From: Capitulum mitella
Lineage: Eukaryota > Arthropoda > Thecostraca > Pollicipedomorpha > Pollicipedidae
Direction of reading: 5' to 3'
DNA length: 64,000 nucleotides
Assembly: GCA_030062745.1 (NCBI GenBank)
Contig: CP099839.1
Span: 3,576,615-3,640,614, forward strand
Program-made: the position numbers and the translations under genes
The notes under the pieces: model-generated
What the model was told of the DNA's origin: nothing
What the model saw: the letters and a program-made list of their open reading frames with translations, nothing else
Databases searched by the model: none
In this document: piece by piece, positions 21,641-33,453 of the stretch
Layout of the letters: each line of letters begins with the position of its first letter
How positions within the stretch are numbered: position 1 is the stretch's first letter

Positions 21641-22519
21641 TCCCATTAAGCTGATTGATAAAGCGATAATGCAGAAGGACAGGGGCCCGGAGTCTCGTCT
21701 GCAGTGGGCGGCGCAGGATAAACCAGGCGTCAGGATCCAGAGGACGTGACGGGGTTTCCGGCCCATGTATCTGTGTTTTGTTCTGTTTTACTCCGATAGC
21801 GCTGTAGCCGATGGGCAGGCGTTGGTTAACATGAAGCGCCAGAGAATTGTCCAGAGGCGGCTTCACCAACTGTTTTACGCCAAAAGTCGTAATGTAACAA
21901 AAAACAGTTGCATTGAAACACCTGCTGGAGTCGCTTCGAGATTCCCGTGTGCATGATAGGCGTGGACAATGAGCTGTTTTTGCGTAGCAGACATCTCGTT
22001 AGAAACTGAAGGATCTGTCTTGACATGGTTTGCGTCACGATGTAAAAGCCGCCCATTTTGAGCGCGATTTAGCGTGATCTCTGTTAGTCCAGATTACGGG
22101 CGGTTCCTTCCGCTGCCGAAGCGGTTTGATTTCTTTCGTGATTCGGTTTGCTCCGGTGGTTTAGTTTCTGTTCAGTGGGTAAAATATGCCTGTTTTGAAA
22201 ACAATCCTGCCTAAAGATCATGTTTCAGAGAGACGGGAGCGGTGATCCGAGCAGGGCGGATCCTGAGGGCGGGGGGAGGTGGGCATCGGTGCCATGGTCA
22301 CCTTTCGTCTGGAAACCCGGGGCCAATATACCTCTTGCCCCTCTCCTATTTCCGACGGAAATCGTAAAATGTTCTTTACGAAACGAAAATTGGCCTGCAT
22401 ACATGATCACATTCGAAAATGACGAAATAAAGTGGCCGAAACCCACAGAGGAATCAACATTTGGGAGGAGATAAGGTTGCTTGGATGGAGGTTTGGCCCT
22501 CGCCCCCTAAGCACGTGGC

Positions 22520-22551
22520 CTGGATCAGGGATCAGGGATCGGATCAGGGAT
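22520..22551 (+). repeat. Short GGATCAGG tandem run
   Basis: Three to four near-identical GGGATCA units, a small local expansion. Confidence 0.7.
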
Positions 22552-23199
22552 TTTACTCACACGCGTGAAATGCGGTACTGAAGGCTCATTAAACAGCGGA
22601 AAAAGTGGACGACGCCGTCCACCGAATTCACCGAGAATGGCGCCTGCACAAGTTCACATACAGCAGCCCGTAGACGTGAATACGTCCAATGACTTGCTCA
22701 CTGTGTATTCTGAGGCCAGTCACTGTCGCAGTCTGTAGCTAGTCGCTTCTCGCTAGCTGCTGTCCGTCTATGCAAGCTGGACGAACCAGTTCGCTGCGCT
22801 CTGGCACCTCTAGCCAAGTGACGTGACGTGATTCGCTATAACATCCACCCATCCAGAAGTACAAAAACATACTTTCCAAGCCCGCCAACGCACCGATTAC
22901 GATAAACCTGTAACCCGCCTGCCGCTTTACTCGCAACGAGTTTCCATTGGAAAGGTGGTTTTGTCTGCGCCGTGCAGAAAATGACCAAGCCAAATACCAT
23001 GTGACTGGCCTACGTCGTTCGAAAGCTCACTTCTCTTCCGGGTCTCAAAACCCCACTGTCGGTAAGACGCTAAAATTTTGTTATCCATGAATTTGACAAA
23101 ACTTAATCAAGAACAATTACAGGAGAAAACCTCTTTGTATGTGTCATCTTCGCAAAGATGCTGTTGCACTTTTTATCCATAGTTCGTTGGTTGTATCTG

Positions 23200-23277
23200 C
23201 TTGGGCGATTTCGATATATTAAGCACAAGCAATAAGCCTGCTTACATAGCAAATATTTAGCACTTGAATCGCCCAAG
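23200..23277. repeat. 11-bp perfect inverted repeat
   Basis: CTTGGGCGATT at 23200-23210 pairs with AATCGCCCAAG at 23267-23277 across 56 bp. It could be the ends of a tiny element or chance; no flanking duplication was recognised. Confidence 0.5.
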
Positions 23278-23914
23278 TTGTGCATAAAATCCTCCTTTTA
23301 TTTAAATCGGCCATTCGTGACTACTCATGGCGGTTAACCACGGGAACGATGTATGAAAAAACAACATCAAAAATAGAATCATGCAATTCATGGCAAACTG
23401 AAAACGCAATGATTTGCATTCAACGCCAGGCAACACGCTGAACTTTTAACTGTCAGTTGGTGAGGAAAAAGGCCAACGACATTTTAATTTCTTAACATGA
23501 CTTCCAAACCGAAGAACAGTAGATAAAAGGAAACTTATATGAAGTTACTGGAGGATTCCTTATCACCGTTTTCATTAACGTCGTTCGTACGTTGAATATT
23601 CCGAACAAAAACACTGCCTTTAAGGACTAAGCGATGCTTAACAGGGGAGCAACTTTGCATACATTTAGTATGGAGTCTTCCATGCCAAAGGAAATTACTG
23701 GTGTGGAATTCCGTACCAAAACTTTGGCCCATTCATGTGTTTTCTTGTGCAAAATAAATTTCCGTAAATACATTATCCATGTCGCCTTTTAGGGTCGGAA
23801 GACTTCATTTTTCCGTGCCAGAAGTTGCCACAATTCTACACTCATAATATTTACATCCTCTGCCTTTGAAACCCGCCCTGTCTGACACGTTGGCTTGAGC
23901 GGGTTCCGCACTAG

Positions 23915-24109
23915 TGCAACGAACAGAATTACCGCAGCACCACAGATCTGCCGAACTGGAGTGGCGACTGCTCAGAAGTTGAGCAGTCTCCTTCACCAGC
24001 AGAACTTGGCGACTCGAATCTGGACAAGGTGTCGCAGCCACAGACCACAAGGGCCGTAGACAAGCCGTGGTCCAAGGACGTTATCTCTTGCAGTCATCGT
24101 TCACGTTAG
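23915..24109 (+). CDS. Possible terminal coding exon, unrecognised
   Basis: Sixty-four codons run from just after an in-frame TAG that could be an acceptor (CGCACTAG before 23915) to TAG at 24107-24109. The peptide is hydrophilic (Ser, Asp, Glu, Gln, Asn) with a Pro-Ser-Pro-Ala-Glu-Leu segment, like a disordered tail. Second codon positions are AT-rich and third positions GC-rich, the pattern expected for coding DNA. A canonical AATAAA lies at 24295-24300, about 190 bp downstream, fitting a last exon. There is no ATG, so it cannot stand alone. The weak acceptor tract and the open antisense frame keep confidence low. Confidence 0.35.
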   Translation, partial: CNEQNYRSTTDLPNWSGDCSEVEQSPSPAELGDSNLDKVSQPQTTRAVDKPWSKDVISCSHRSR

Positions 24110-24294
24110 AGGTGTCAAACTCCGCGTACCCCCGCCCAGTCCACTACATCTGCCGGCTGCCATTGCACACTGGGTGATGTGATCTTCAAGCCCGTGAGAG
24201 CACGCTGGTCAAACGCGGTGGCAGGACACGCACAACTCGTGACACCCTGCTTATAACAAAGCTCATGTAAAATGTTTTTAATTAAAAAAGCAAA

Positions 24295-24300
24295 AATAAA
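24295..24300 (+). promoter_or_regulatory. Candidate polyadenylation signal
   Basis: Canonical AATAAA, 186 bp after the stop of the 23915-24109 exon candidate. Confidence 0.35.
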
Positions 24301-24827
24301 ACTCAGGCAGAGTACTCAAAGTGAATTCTTTCCCCAATCACTGCCTTCTGATCTTTGCGTCTTGGCTAATGGTAACAAGCATCTGTCTGTCTCGTCGTCA
24401 ATATGGTGCAATATCCCTGTCACTCGCTGGCCTTTTCTCTGCGCGATTCTCCAGGGCAGCCGGCTAAATCGAAACATCCAACAACGAAAAGAACCGGGAC
24501 CTACTCGAAGCGCCGAACCACATTGACGCAGGGATGAAAGCGTCTTGCTAGAAGGGAAATCACGGATTTATGAGGAGTGAACATACAACCAATCAGCGAC
24601 CGTTACAATGAAAACGTTTTCACACCAATTTCCGAAAATTCGTAACATGGAAAATTTTCTTATTTGTAATGAATGACCTTGTTTTCTGTTTCAAAGTTCG
24701 TTGCCAATGTCAGGTGCGAAGTACGGAAGTATCTTTTTTAATGCTGTCGTTTGCATGTCCTTGTGTATTAAAACAATGTAATGCTACAGAAAATTTACTT
24801 ACAAAGCGATTATGTCATTTATTTCAG

Positions 24828-24970
24828 AGGCAGAGCTCATGCACCTTCTCCCTGAAGTGAGGATGGAGCAAGTAGTGTTCAGACCCCCACGCCATTGGGT
24901 GGGCCTGCCATGCGTCTCACAAGATGCTTTGCACGTCGAGGACGAAGAGTGGCCGACTTCCAAACAATGA
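24828..24970 (+). CDS. Possible terminal coding exon, unrecognised
   Basis: A good acceptor (ATTTATTTCAG) ends at 24827. The exon would start with two bases completing a codon, then 46 sense codons to TGA at 24968-24970. The reading begins Ala-Glu-Leu-Met-His-Leu-Leu-Pro-Glu and ends Glu-Asp-Glu-Glu-Trp-Pro-Thr-Ser-Lys-Gln, with AT-rich second and GC-rich third codon positions. It could be an alternative last exon of the same plus-strand gene as 23915-24109. No domain is recognised. Confidence 0.35.
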
Positions 24971-25458
24971 GAAACAAAGTCGATCGGTTTTTGACCTGGG
25001 ACGCGTCATTTACATCCGTCCGAAGTTCTACGCATCTCGCCATTTTGCATGTTCCGAGGACTGATGCAGCAAAACCGCCCAAAACGTTCAGAAGGATGGT
25101 AAAGTTGATTATGATCGTCTACGCCATGATAAATTTTGCTATATGTCATGTGCGCGTCCCACTGATGTCATGTAATCTGGTCATGTCATTCCATTGATCT
25201 GATGATCACCAATGATCAATACATGTGTTCCGATAGCATGATGTTTTCTTTGTTGCGGATATGTCAACGCACTTTTTCGTGAGGAACGATGTTTTTACTT
25301 TTGGTGAAGGCTTGCAGTGTAATGCATGTTTGATGTATTCGTAATAATTCCTTGGCGTATTTTACGTTCGTAAAATATGTGCATAAAACGTAACAAAAAG
25401 GAATATTTCAATGAATGGACGAAGAATCGGCTACATCCATTCCAAGTGCACACCGAGA

Positions 25459-25651
25459 ATGGGTGTAAAAAATGCAGCCCGCTGAAATGTCATGACCGAG
25501 GTGCAACACTCAAGCAAAGTATTTTCTTACACGTAATACTCAGGAAGAGGGTTTTCCTCGAGGTGTAAATCTATGGCGAAAGTGTAGTGTTGGGGTGCTT
25601 ACACTTCTCGGTGTTGTTTTTTACACGGGATTCAAGCTTTTTTACACCCAT
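25459..25651. repeat. 14-bp perfect inverted repeat, small MITE-like unit
   Basis: ATGGGTGTAAAAAA at 25459-25472 is repeated inverted at 25638-25651. The interior carries further GGTGTAA/TTACAC motifs (near 25535 and 25565-25625). GGTGTAA-type ends occur in several animal MITEs, but no target duplication was identified. Confidence 0.45.
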
Positions 25652-26233
25652 CCGCAGGTTAAATTCCGCACTTGATCAGCGATACCATTTCCGCAGCTTT
25701 ACGTTTCAGGTGGGTGTTAAAAGGTTTCAGTGTACTTGATCATGTGACTTTAAACGAAGAAAGTAATTTCATCTGCTAAAATACAAAGACGTTAATACCA
25801 TTGTAACCATGGCGTCGCAGCCTTGGTGGCCGACAGCCTGTCCATTGCGATTGCAAATGTCGTACATCATGAATGTCGGTTGTGAAGAGACAACCACTAC
25901 CATTCAATATATTTGGACATGGGTCTAAATTTACCTGAGTCCTTGCTCTCCATAATCAATGACGTGTTTTTTTTGCACGCAATTGCTTATAGCGAATTCA
26001 TACTCATCGTGTGACTGTATCATGGTCAAATGTAAACCAAAACGCCCAAAAGAAACGTGGATCTCAGTGCACTGGGGCGCCGAATACAAGTTTAATGACA
26101 AAGATGTAACACGAGTTCCGAGATATGACTGAAATCCAGAAAACGGCTGGAAATTCTACGATAAGACTTGGGCCAGAATGCCTGCAGCTGAGTACGATAA
26201 CGTACCCGTCTTATGAGCACTGTGGCCATAAGT
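25652..26233. other. No gene recognised
   Basis: AT-rich sequence. A minus-strand CTCAG|GTAAAT motif near 25935 has no credible exon attached. Confidence 0.4.
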
Positions 26234-26603
26234 CAGGGGCGGATCCAGCTGCTCCGTTGGTGGGGCGAACCTTTGTCCTGGGTATGGACGGTAGGTCAGC
26301 GAGGCAACGACCGGGAGGAAGGGGGGGGGGAAGACGCTGGCCGTGGCCGTGGGTTCGGGGAGTGTACTTCAAGAACTGGGTAGTACAGGAAGCTGTATGG
26401 TAGGTCAGTGAGTTAAATACCGGGGGGAGCGGTGTGGAAAAATGCTCTGGACGTGAATGGGGTTCGGAGTGTTCAGCGACTTCAAACACTGGTTATGTCG
26501 TAACTGCCATGTCTTTTGGGGGGAGGGGCAAATGGCTATTTTGCCCTCATCCCTAATCGCGGTTGGGGGGCCATGGCCGAGATGTCCCCTGGATCCGCCA
26601 GTG
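26234..26603 (+). mobile_element. hAT-like short non-autonomous element (~370 bp)
   Basis: The left end CAGGGGCGGATCCAG and the right end (reverse complement CACTGGCGGATCCAG) form a 15-bp imperfect inverted repeat of the CAGNGGCGGATC type used by many hAT elements. The flanking 8-mers CCATAAGT and TCCCAAGT agree at five of eight positions, compatible with an old 8-bp target duplication. The interior is poly-G rich and non-coding. Confidence 0.55.
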
Positions 26604-26878
26604 TCCCAAGTGATGCAGTCGCGATCAGAATGGCCGCCCGCATGGCATGTGGAGGCACGACCCCAAACGTTGCTTTGATCGGTCTGCATGATTGCAAAGA
26701 ATGTTTCACAATACTGCAACTGACGATGTCGCTGGACTGGTCATCTGAAGCGCATGCTGAACAAACGGCCGGCTCACGCTCAGTTTTACTGGCGTTTATT
26801 TAATTAAAACCCCTGACCTGATTGATGCCTAAGTATAATTTGGAGTCATTGCGTAATTAGCTCATTTCTTCATAGGCA

Positions 26879-27415
26879 ATGATGCCATCAAGTGCCATTG
26901 TGGAGAGGCTCCTTTATTCTACTGCCAGTATCGCCTCCAAAAAAGTAGTAAAAAGCCAGGCGGTTTGCCACATTGATTTTTCTCTGCTCTTGCGTATACG
27001 AAGCCTGTATAAAGATAACCTCATGCTTTTGGGAAAGGATAAAAGACCGTTAAATGGTACGGGTACTCAGTTCTGGTTGAAAACAAGTTTGCACGTGGCA
27101 AAAAGTCTGGCCAGGAGAACACGCGCCATATTTTGCAAATGTCAGGCACTTCGACCAAGACTATTGCCGAGGACCGTGACGGGCTTCTCGTTATGCAGTA
27201 AACCCGCCAAAGGCGGAAAGTTCACAAGGATTGCACATATGGCAGGTCCAGCGCAACATAAATACTGCACGCATATCCCAACAACGCCTCTCGGTTTTCG
27301 CGGCCACATCATTTACCACATTCCAAAAATGGTGACATCGCTGGAGATTTCCGAATTACTGGTTGGTCTCAATAGGATTCTGGGACCCAGACTGTTTCTT
27401 TCCAGTGCATCTTAG
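26879..27415 (+). CDS. 178-codon open frame, unrecognised
   Basis: An ATG-initiated frame in DNA of ordinary GC content, longer than most chance frames here. The product would be basic, with no clear domain, signal peptide or membrane segment. No splice context or family resemblance supports it. By my rough reckoning a few frames of this length are expected by chance in a window this size. Confidence 0.13.
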   Translation: MMPSSAIVERLLYSTASIASKKVVKSQAVCHIDFSLLLRIRSLYKDNLMLLGKDKRPLNGTGTQFWLKTSLHVAKSLARRTRAIFCKCQALRPRLLPRTVTGFSLCSKPAKGGKFTRIAHMAGPAQHKYCTHIPTTPLGFRGHIIYHIPKMVTSLEISELLVGLNRILGPRLFLSSAS

Positions 27416-27984
27416 AGGTCTAATGCTAAAATATCTGAAAAGTGGAGAGGTCCCGAGAATGACTCTCACACCCCCTACCCTAAGGTCATCAAACATAGGT
27501 CGAAGATACGTACATAGGCTAAGACGACCTAGCACAAGGTTAAGGGGGCTCCACATTGACCTCTTAGGCCGTCATAATGTACAATTAAGCAGTTGCCATG
27601 CAGTGCGAAGGTATCGGGATGGGTGAAGGAGTTCACTGGATAAGGATGGCGTTTGCACAATCTATTTAAAAATGTCGAAATTAACTATATGTCGTCGCAT
27701 ACAGTTGTTCTTTACAAGGTGATAGGTGGTGGGAAAAGCCTAAAAATGTCTCAGGCCATGCCCCCTTCAAACAGGATGTTCCATCTTGGTCGACGTGTCA
27801 TAAATATACCTAGCTGTTCAGAGAAAAATACTGTTAATAGCGTTTTCACGTCCGTTAACCTGGCACACATATTCGTATTCAGCACACACCACAAATTTGG
27901 CCCAAATTACTCTATTCGGTCAATCTGCCATTTCTGAATTTTAAGTTCTTTCTGCCCTAAGACTGACCATTTGATCTCTAGACG
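27416..27984. other. No gene recognised
   Basis: Unique-looking sequence between an unsupported open frame and the inverted array. A 94-codon frame at 27653-27937 is unsupported. Confidence 0.35.
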
Positions 27985-28980
27985 TGAAATAACGCAAACT
28001 CAAGGTCGACGATAGGGACAAGTATAGCCGTCGACCTGTGGCACCAAACTGCACAAAAGAGCTATCACACCAAAGAGGGGAACCATTCACAACCTTGGCG
28101 ACCGAAAAAGCCATGGTCAAGGGCCGCCGTAAAGGTCCTAATCAAGGTAAAAGAATGGGGACAAGCATAGCCGCCGGCCTATGACACCAGACTTTACGAA
28201 TGAGGTATCAAACCAAAGAGAGAAACCATTCGCAACTCTGGCGACCCAAAAGGTCAAGGTCAAGGTCAAGGTCCGTCGTCAAGGTCCTAAGCAAGGTAAA
28301 AGGACAGAGACAAGCATAGCCGCTGGCTTATGACACCAAGACGACGGCATTAAACCAAAGAGGGGAACGGTCCGCAACGCTGACAGCCTAAAATGTCAGA
28401 GTCAAGGGCCGCCGCAATGGCACAAAACTGCACAAATGAGGCATCACATCTTGACCTTCTGGATCTTCAAATTTGCGGACTGGTCGGCTCTTTGATCTGA
28501 CACCCTCTTTGTACAGTTTGGTGCCACAGGTCGGCGATTATCCTTGTCTCCGTCCTTTGGCTCTGATTGGGACCCTGACGATGGGCCATAACCTTGATCT
28601 TTTGGGTCGCAAAGTTGCGGACTTTTCTTCGCTTTGGTCTGATACCTAATATGTTCGGTTTAGTGCCGTAGGTCGGCCGCTATAATTGGTCCCGTCCTTT
28701 GATTCTGATTAGGACCTTGACGACAGAACCTGACATTGACGTTTTGATTGTCAAAGCTGCGGACTATTCCAGTCTTTGGTCTCATACCTCATTTGCTCAG
28801 TTTAATGCAATTGGTTGGCGGCTATGCTTGTCCCATCCTTTGACCCTCATTACGACAACGACGACGGACCATGACCTGTTGGGTGTTTTTCGGGTCGTTC
28901 GAGTTGCGGACGGTTCCCTTCTTTGGTCGATATCTCACTCGCATTGCCTGGTGTCACAGGTCGGCGGCGGCGGAACCTGG
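27985..28980. repeat. Inverted array of a ~145-bp unit
   Basis: Forward units are marked by GACAAG(C/T)ATAGCCG at 28017, 28160 and 28309. Reverse-complement units follow, marked by CTTGTC/TTGGTC near 28541, 28685 and 28827. All share ACACCAAAGAGGGGAACC-like and AAGGTCAAGG blocks. The switch in orientation falls near 28440-28460. The array could form a ~500-bp stem of diverged repeats. AAGGTCA half-sites recur in each unit. No reading frame spans it credibly. Confidence 0.8.
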
Positions 28981-29077
28981 TAAGCACGGGGACACAGCGC
29001 CTCCGATTAAATCCTCAAAATAAACTAATTTTCATGTCACTCACACCAAATTGCTTTCCGCGACGGTGTCCCCGCTG

Positions 29078-29314
29078 CTAAAGGGCGTTCCACCGCTGGT
29101 GAGCAAAACGAACGGTGCCGTGCGCATCGTTAGTCGGCGTTAATGTTGCCCAACAACACATCTGGTAAAGTCGGTCAACAGTAGCAGGCCATTTGATCCG
29201 GGCAGTACTTAAGAGGCGCATTAATTCTTTTTGTATTCTTGTTGTGCTCTTTTCTTTTCGGAAACGCATTTGGAATCGGAGGACAGATTTTATTCTGGCT
29301 TGCCAGTTTTTCAC
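29078..29314 (-). CDS. 78-codon open frame, unrecognised
   Basis: A basic, Arg/Lys/Gln-rich frame with an in-frame ATG and a stop. Composition is protein-like, but no domain or splice support was found. Confidence 0.13.
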   Translation of the reverse strand: MKNWQARIKSVLRFQMRFRKEKSTTRIQKELMRLLSTARIKWPATVDRLYQMCCWATLTPTNDAHGTVRFAHQRWNAL

Positions 29315-29815
29315 GCATCATGCACTATAATGGATATTTTACTGTCAAAGCGCTTTTTAATGTGGTCACTTGACCGAATTTACCCTTAGTTAGTCCGGGC
29401 ACGTGGCTACAACGAGGGTCCTCAGGAAGCATTGCGGGACTCTCATTAGTCACTATTCTCAGAACAGGAAGCCAAACCGGTGCAAGCGCCCGGACACTGA
29501 GGTAAGATGCTCGGCACATGTGAAATGAGTACCGCGGTCGTTTAATCATTTCAGTACGATTTAACTCTCCCCAACTTTCTGGTTTTCGCCACCTCCGCCA
29601 ATCCAGCCGTGGGGGGGGGGGCTGTCCCTCCCCACGCGCGTCCCTCCCCCCACGCGTTTCCACACCTGACGTGTTGGAAGAAAAAAAATAAATGGAAAAT
29701 AACAGATGGCCCTTACTGTTCACTACAACTTTTTTCTACGCCATTTCAAGATATATCTGACGGTTGAACTGTGTGAACAGTCAGATTAGGTCAAACGCGG
29801 TAAATTCAGTTTTGC

Positions 29816-30260
29816 GTGATATGCACGGTTCTGCCAATCATTCACAAGGCAACGCTTTATAAGGTTCACGTAGACTATAGTGGTGTTCAGGTGGTCGGGG
29901 AAGGTCACATGAAGTCATACAAGGTCATCTCAACCTTGGCCTCGAATGACCTTGGGCCGATCTCGCATTATGCCACAACAGTATCGTTGCAAGGTAAAAG
30001 ATAAAGTTCCAGCATTTAAACGAATATCTGAACTCGACCAGACATGCCCTTGGCCTTGAATGATCGTGTACCCGTCGCTCACAGACATACACCATATTCC
30101 CATAGAACTATATCATGCCTCCAAACACGCAGTGAAAGAAGATTCGCAGCAGACCAATTTTCACGGAATGTGACCTGATATGAACTTGAGCTTGACCTAG
30201 GTCCTGATGATGGGGATGATGAGTATGATGACCTGGGTTTTGCGATTGGTAATAAAAGGT
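29816..30260. repeat. Diverged AGGTCA/TGACCT-rich segment
   Basis: Several AAGGTCA and TGACCTTG half-sites and a repeated CCTTGGCCT(C/T)GAATGA block near 29940 and 30050. It resembles the interiors of the TTAA elements, but no ends were found. It may be a decayed element. Confidence 0.4.
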
Positions 30261-30699
30261 CGCCTCATATCCGGGTAGTACCTCTGGCACCACTCGCAAA
30301 CGGCAATCTGATCTGAAGCCACTCCAAGAGCACTACTTAAAACGGTACGGTTCAGATTTTTGACATCTGTAACCAGCAGGCCCTCGAGAACGAGATTACA
30401 GCCCAGTGATCTGACATAACGTCATTTTAAAACTTTCCGGCCACGATGCAATGGGATCGTGTATTTACGCTAACGTGTGTTAGAAAGGGCATTAAAAACA
30501 GTCACCAAGTCCCACGGTTTTATCTCGAACAGTGCAGGAACTGCAGGGAAAAAATCCGGGTAACCTTTTCCGCCATGTTAAACGAGCCGGCCGGCCGCTT
30601 GGGGTTTCGTGACGTCACAATCGAACAAAGGCCGTTTCAGCTAGGTATCACTTAGAGGATTTAAGACAGCAAATTACACTGCGATTTTTGCAGCTCTGG

Positions 30700-31714
30700 C
30701 AACGGATTCCCAATAAGGGGGTCGGAATCGACTTTCACGAAAAAAATAAAGTGTTTCGGGAAGACAGTAATATGGCAAGAGTCGTGAACCCATGGATGGG
30801 ACTTTTACCACTGGTCCATACGTTTGAAATTTTGAGAAAAGTCACAGGTGTTCACAAGGTTTCGGAAGCGGGAGGACTGTTTTTTTTTCAAAAACTGAAT
30901 CAACTCTGGCTTTGATTAATCATGTTACATTGCAGAATTACAAATCGCACTACATTATTTGTATAATGTTAGCATAGGCGGCGTCTGGGGCATGAAAAAG
31001 GAGGTGTGACATGGTCACACGTTCATCAGTTCAGCTTTTGACCTTTGACCTTAAATGATTCTCCCGTGGCGTCAGAGTTACATGGAGTGACGTCGAGTGC
31101 ATTTCATATATTGTCTGAAAACGTCTCCAGTCATCTGAAGTGACTTCCTAAAATTCCGGTCTACGACTGTCGTGATATATGGTACTCTCACTGACATTTT
31201 CGGTCATAGCTCCGTGACTCGACCTGATCTCAGCCTGACACTTGGTATATAAGTAGAGAACATCCGCATACGTCATATATGTTCTAGATATTACACTGAA
31301 AAATTAGCGCCAAAATTATTACCATGAAAAAGGATTTTTACTTTCGGCCTTGACCTGACCTAAAAAATGATTCTAGGTTAACAAAATCATTTGAGTATGC
31401 TTGCGTAGTTTTTCGCCCATAAGCCCATCAAAAATTTTAAGTTCTATCTTAAAACTGTATTTTTGGCAGACACTTTCCTTTTACCTTCAACAGAGCGAAA
31501 AAGGGCCTGAGGTGCCTCACAAAGGCAGGGCTTGGTTCCGCCCCTGAACAAAATTAAATAACGAAACTTTGGCACAGTTCATAGAAAGAATAGTTATGAA
31601 AAGTGCCCAAGTTTCGTCGTGAAGCTGCGTGAAATACCCTGGAACTGGCAAGCAAAAAAAAAGCAGCGGGTAATGGCATATTCAGTCCCCTCCTTCCGCC
31701 GGGAACAGGATTAC
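30700..31714 (-). mobile_element. Family-2 TTAA element, copy E (diverged)
   Basis: Aligns with the 40.8-kb copy in the same orientation: the GGGACTTTTACCA block, TTAGCATAGGCGGCGTC, TTTGACCTTTGACCTTAAATGA, TAGCTCCGTGACTCGACCTGAT, the GCCTTGACCTGACC block, and an end reading GGGAACAGGATTAC at 31701-31714 (a mutated GGGAATAGGGTTAA). The left end is degraded; TTAA at 30661 is a possible boundary. A perfect DR1 half-site pair lies at 31039-31051. Confidence 0.75.
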
Positions 31715-32222
31715 GGTGAAACGTGTCATTCCCTACTACGCACATGAATACCGGTAACGAAACAAGAATGAAATAAAGCGTCGAGTCTCAAAACATGGTC
31801 GTCATGGTGAAATCATTTTGGCACAACATACTGCAAAACAGTTAAGATTTTCTGTCAGCATGTGTGCGATTAATATAAGACACTGGGATTTTCAGACAAT
31901 GCAGAAGACATCCTGGCCATCTATTTGGGAGCTATTTAGGACATTTTTACGGGGCTTTGTTTGTACATGCCACAGTCACTGACGAGTTTAACCAGTATTC
32001 CAGTATTTCTGGTGTTCTGGAACAACGGTATACATCAAAAGCTTTCTACAAGCTTTGCGTTTTCCGGAGGCTTTCCCAACACCTTACAATCCAGGAACTT
32101 TGTTGGAAAGTCCTACTGGAAAGTTTGGGGCCATTCTGGCGAAATTTTCATCACATAGTATGTCCAAAAAGCAACCTTCAAGGGAAACATGGCAGTTTCT
32201 CAATTTCCGCAACGTGCTTAAC

Positions 32223-32360
32223 CCTGCTTGCCGCTCTTGGACTGAATTCTGGTCTGCGGCAATGCCTGTGCTAAGGGCGACCGACTCTTGCCAGTAGATG
32301 ACCCTCATCAGGACGGGATGGAAAAGCTGTTCCGTGACGAGGTCAGCCGTCAGTTTCGGG
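32223..32360 (-). CDS. Possible internal exon (138 bp), unrecognised
   Basis: On the minus strand a strong acceptor (TTAAGTTTCATTTCAG) precedes 32360. The exon completes a codon with one base, reads 45 codons and ends two bases into the next at GCAGG|GTTAAG, a weaker donor. The peptide contains Leu-Val-Thr-Glu-Gln-Leu-Phe-His-Pro-Val and Tyr-Trp-Gln-Glu-Ser, with a helix-like pattern and no low complexity. The same frame is open beyond both splice points (135 codons in all). It may belong to the same minus-strand gene as 33325-33453, although the exon phases do not join directly, so another exon would have to lie between. Family unknown. Confidence 0.33.
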
Positions 32361-32491
32361 CTGAAATGAAACTTAAAACAGGCCGCATCCCACTGAGATG
32401 GCACTAATGGAGCCGGCATCACGCGACGCGTCTGTATTAAAGATGGGACTGTTCGTGACGACAAAAGGGCAGTAGAACGTGTAGCGTTCAT

Positions 32492-33324
32492 CGCCAGTTG
32501 CTACGGTTAGCGGGGCGATGGTTATTTCCCATCCAACCATTTTCCAAGAAAATATTCAGTTGTCATGCCACAACACACACGAAGGCAGTGGGCTTGGAAA
32601 TGACGGATTGAGAAAACACACTGGGTGGGACACATGAGTTGGTTAGGGATTACGATAGCGTGATTAATTAAAAAACTGGTCTAGGCTTTTTAAGCAAATG
32701 AACAGATGAGCCTCCAGCTAGTTCCGTGACGGACGTCCCTATGAGTACCTTGAATTATCGTCTTGGCTGAGGCTCTGCTTTTACAGAATTCCATACTCAA
32801 TATATTCTATTAACAACACTGTTTTACACTACTGAGTTAAATGTCAAGCATAAGACATGACAGGTTTGTCCATGTAACCTATACAGCTGAAGAACGATGG
32901 GTTTCGAGCATAACAAACAATGCTATGCAGATGTAAACAGTGGCAGGTGAAAGAAAATAAACCTGGCTGTGGTGCTACATCGTCAGCAAAACGCATTTGT
33001 GAATCTATCTGAAAATGCGTTTATCACATGCACCCCACTTGGTCGAGGCACGTCATCAAATTCATCTCGCCAAGCCACGCCGGATCCAAGAATTCCCTTA
33101 TGAACGCAACACGATCTTTTGTAACTATTATCTGGTACTAGCTTCTGTTATTAATTAAAGCTCCTTCGCAGTTTGTCTTTTTTGAGAACTTCTACAGGTG
33201 ATCGCAGCTGACATAGGAAAAGCACACAATAAGATAAAAGATCACGGGATTCACAGCCACACCAGCACGCTCGCAGTACCGCAGTTTATAATCCATGAGC
33301 AATTTCGTAGCCATGCTATCTTAC
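32492..33324. other. No gene recognised; intron-like
   Basis: AT-rich sequence with no repeat or coding structure noticed, consistent with an intron of the tentative minus-strand gene. Confidence 0.3.
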
Positions 33325-33453
33325 CGCGGATCTTAAAAGGCAGTTGATACCATTCCCAGTCGGCGCGGACGTGTCTGAATACGCATAGCGGATACGGGCT
33401 TCAGGAACACTTCCACTCTGAAAGCCCCCAGCGTCAGCGGCTGCGACGAAGTA
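33325..33453 (-). CDS. Possible internal exon (129 bp, phase 0/0), unrecognised
   Basis: A pyrimidine-rich acceptor (TTCTGCAACTTCACCAG) ends at 33454 and a donor (CCGCG|GTAAGA) follows 33325. The 43-codon interior is open and starts and ends on codon boundaries. It opens Tyr-Phe-Val-Ala-Ala-Ala-Asp-Ala-Gly and ends Leu-Leu-Arg-Ser-Ala. The frame remains open upstream (106 codons overall). It lies 0.4 kb downstream, in the minus direction, of the CpG island at 33.72-34.2 kb, as expected for an early exon. No domain is recognised. Confidence 0.35.

Noticed and set aside
22252..22500. CAGGGCGGATCCTGAGG as a hAT-type left end
   Set aside because: No matching right end or target duplication was found.
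22739..23062. Exon candidates on both strands, including a GTCG|GTAAGA donor and an 84-codon minus frame
   Set aside because: Three different frames are open over the same DNA and none is favoured.
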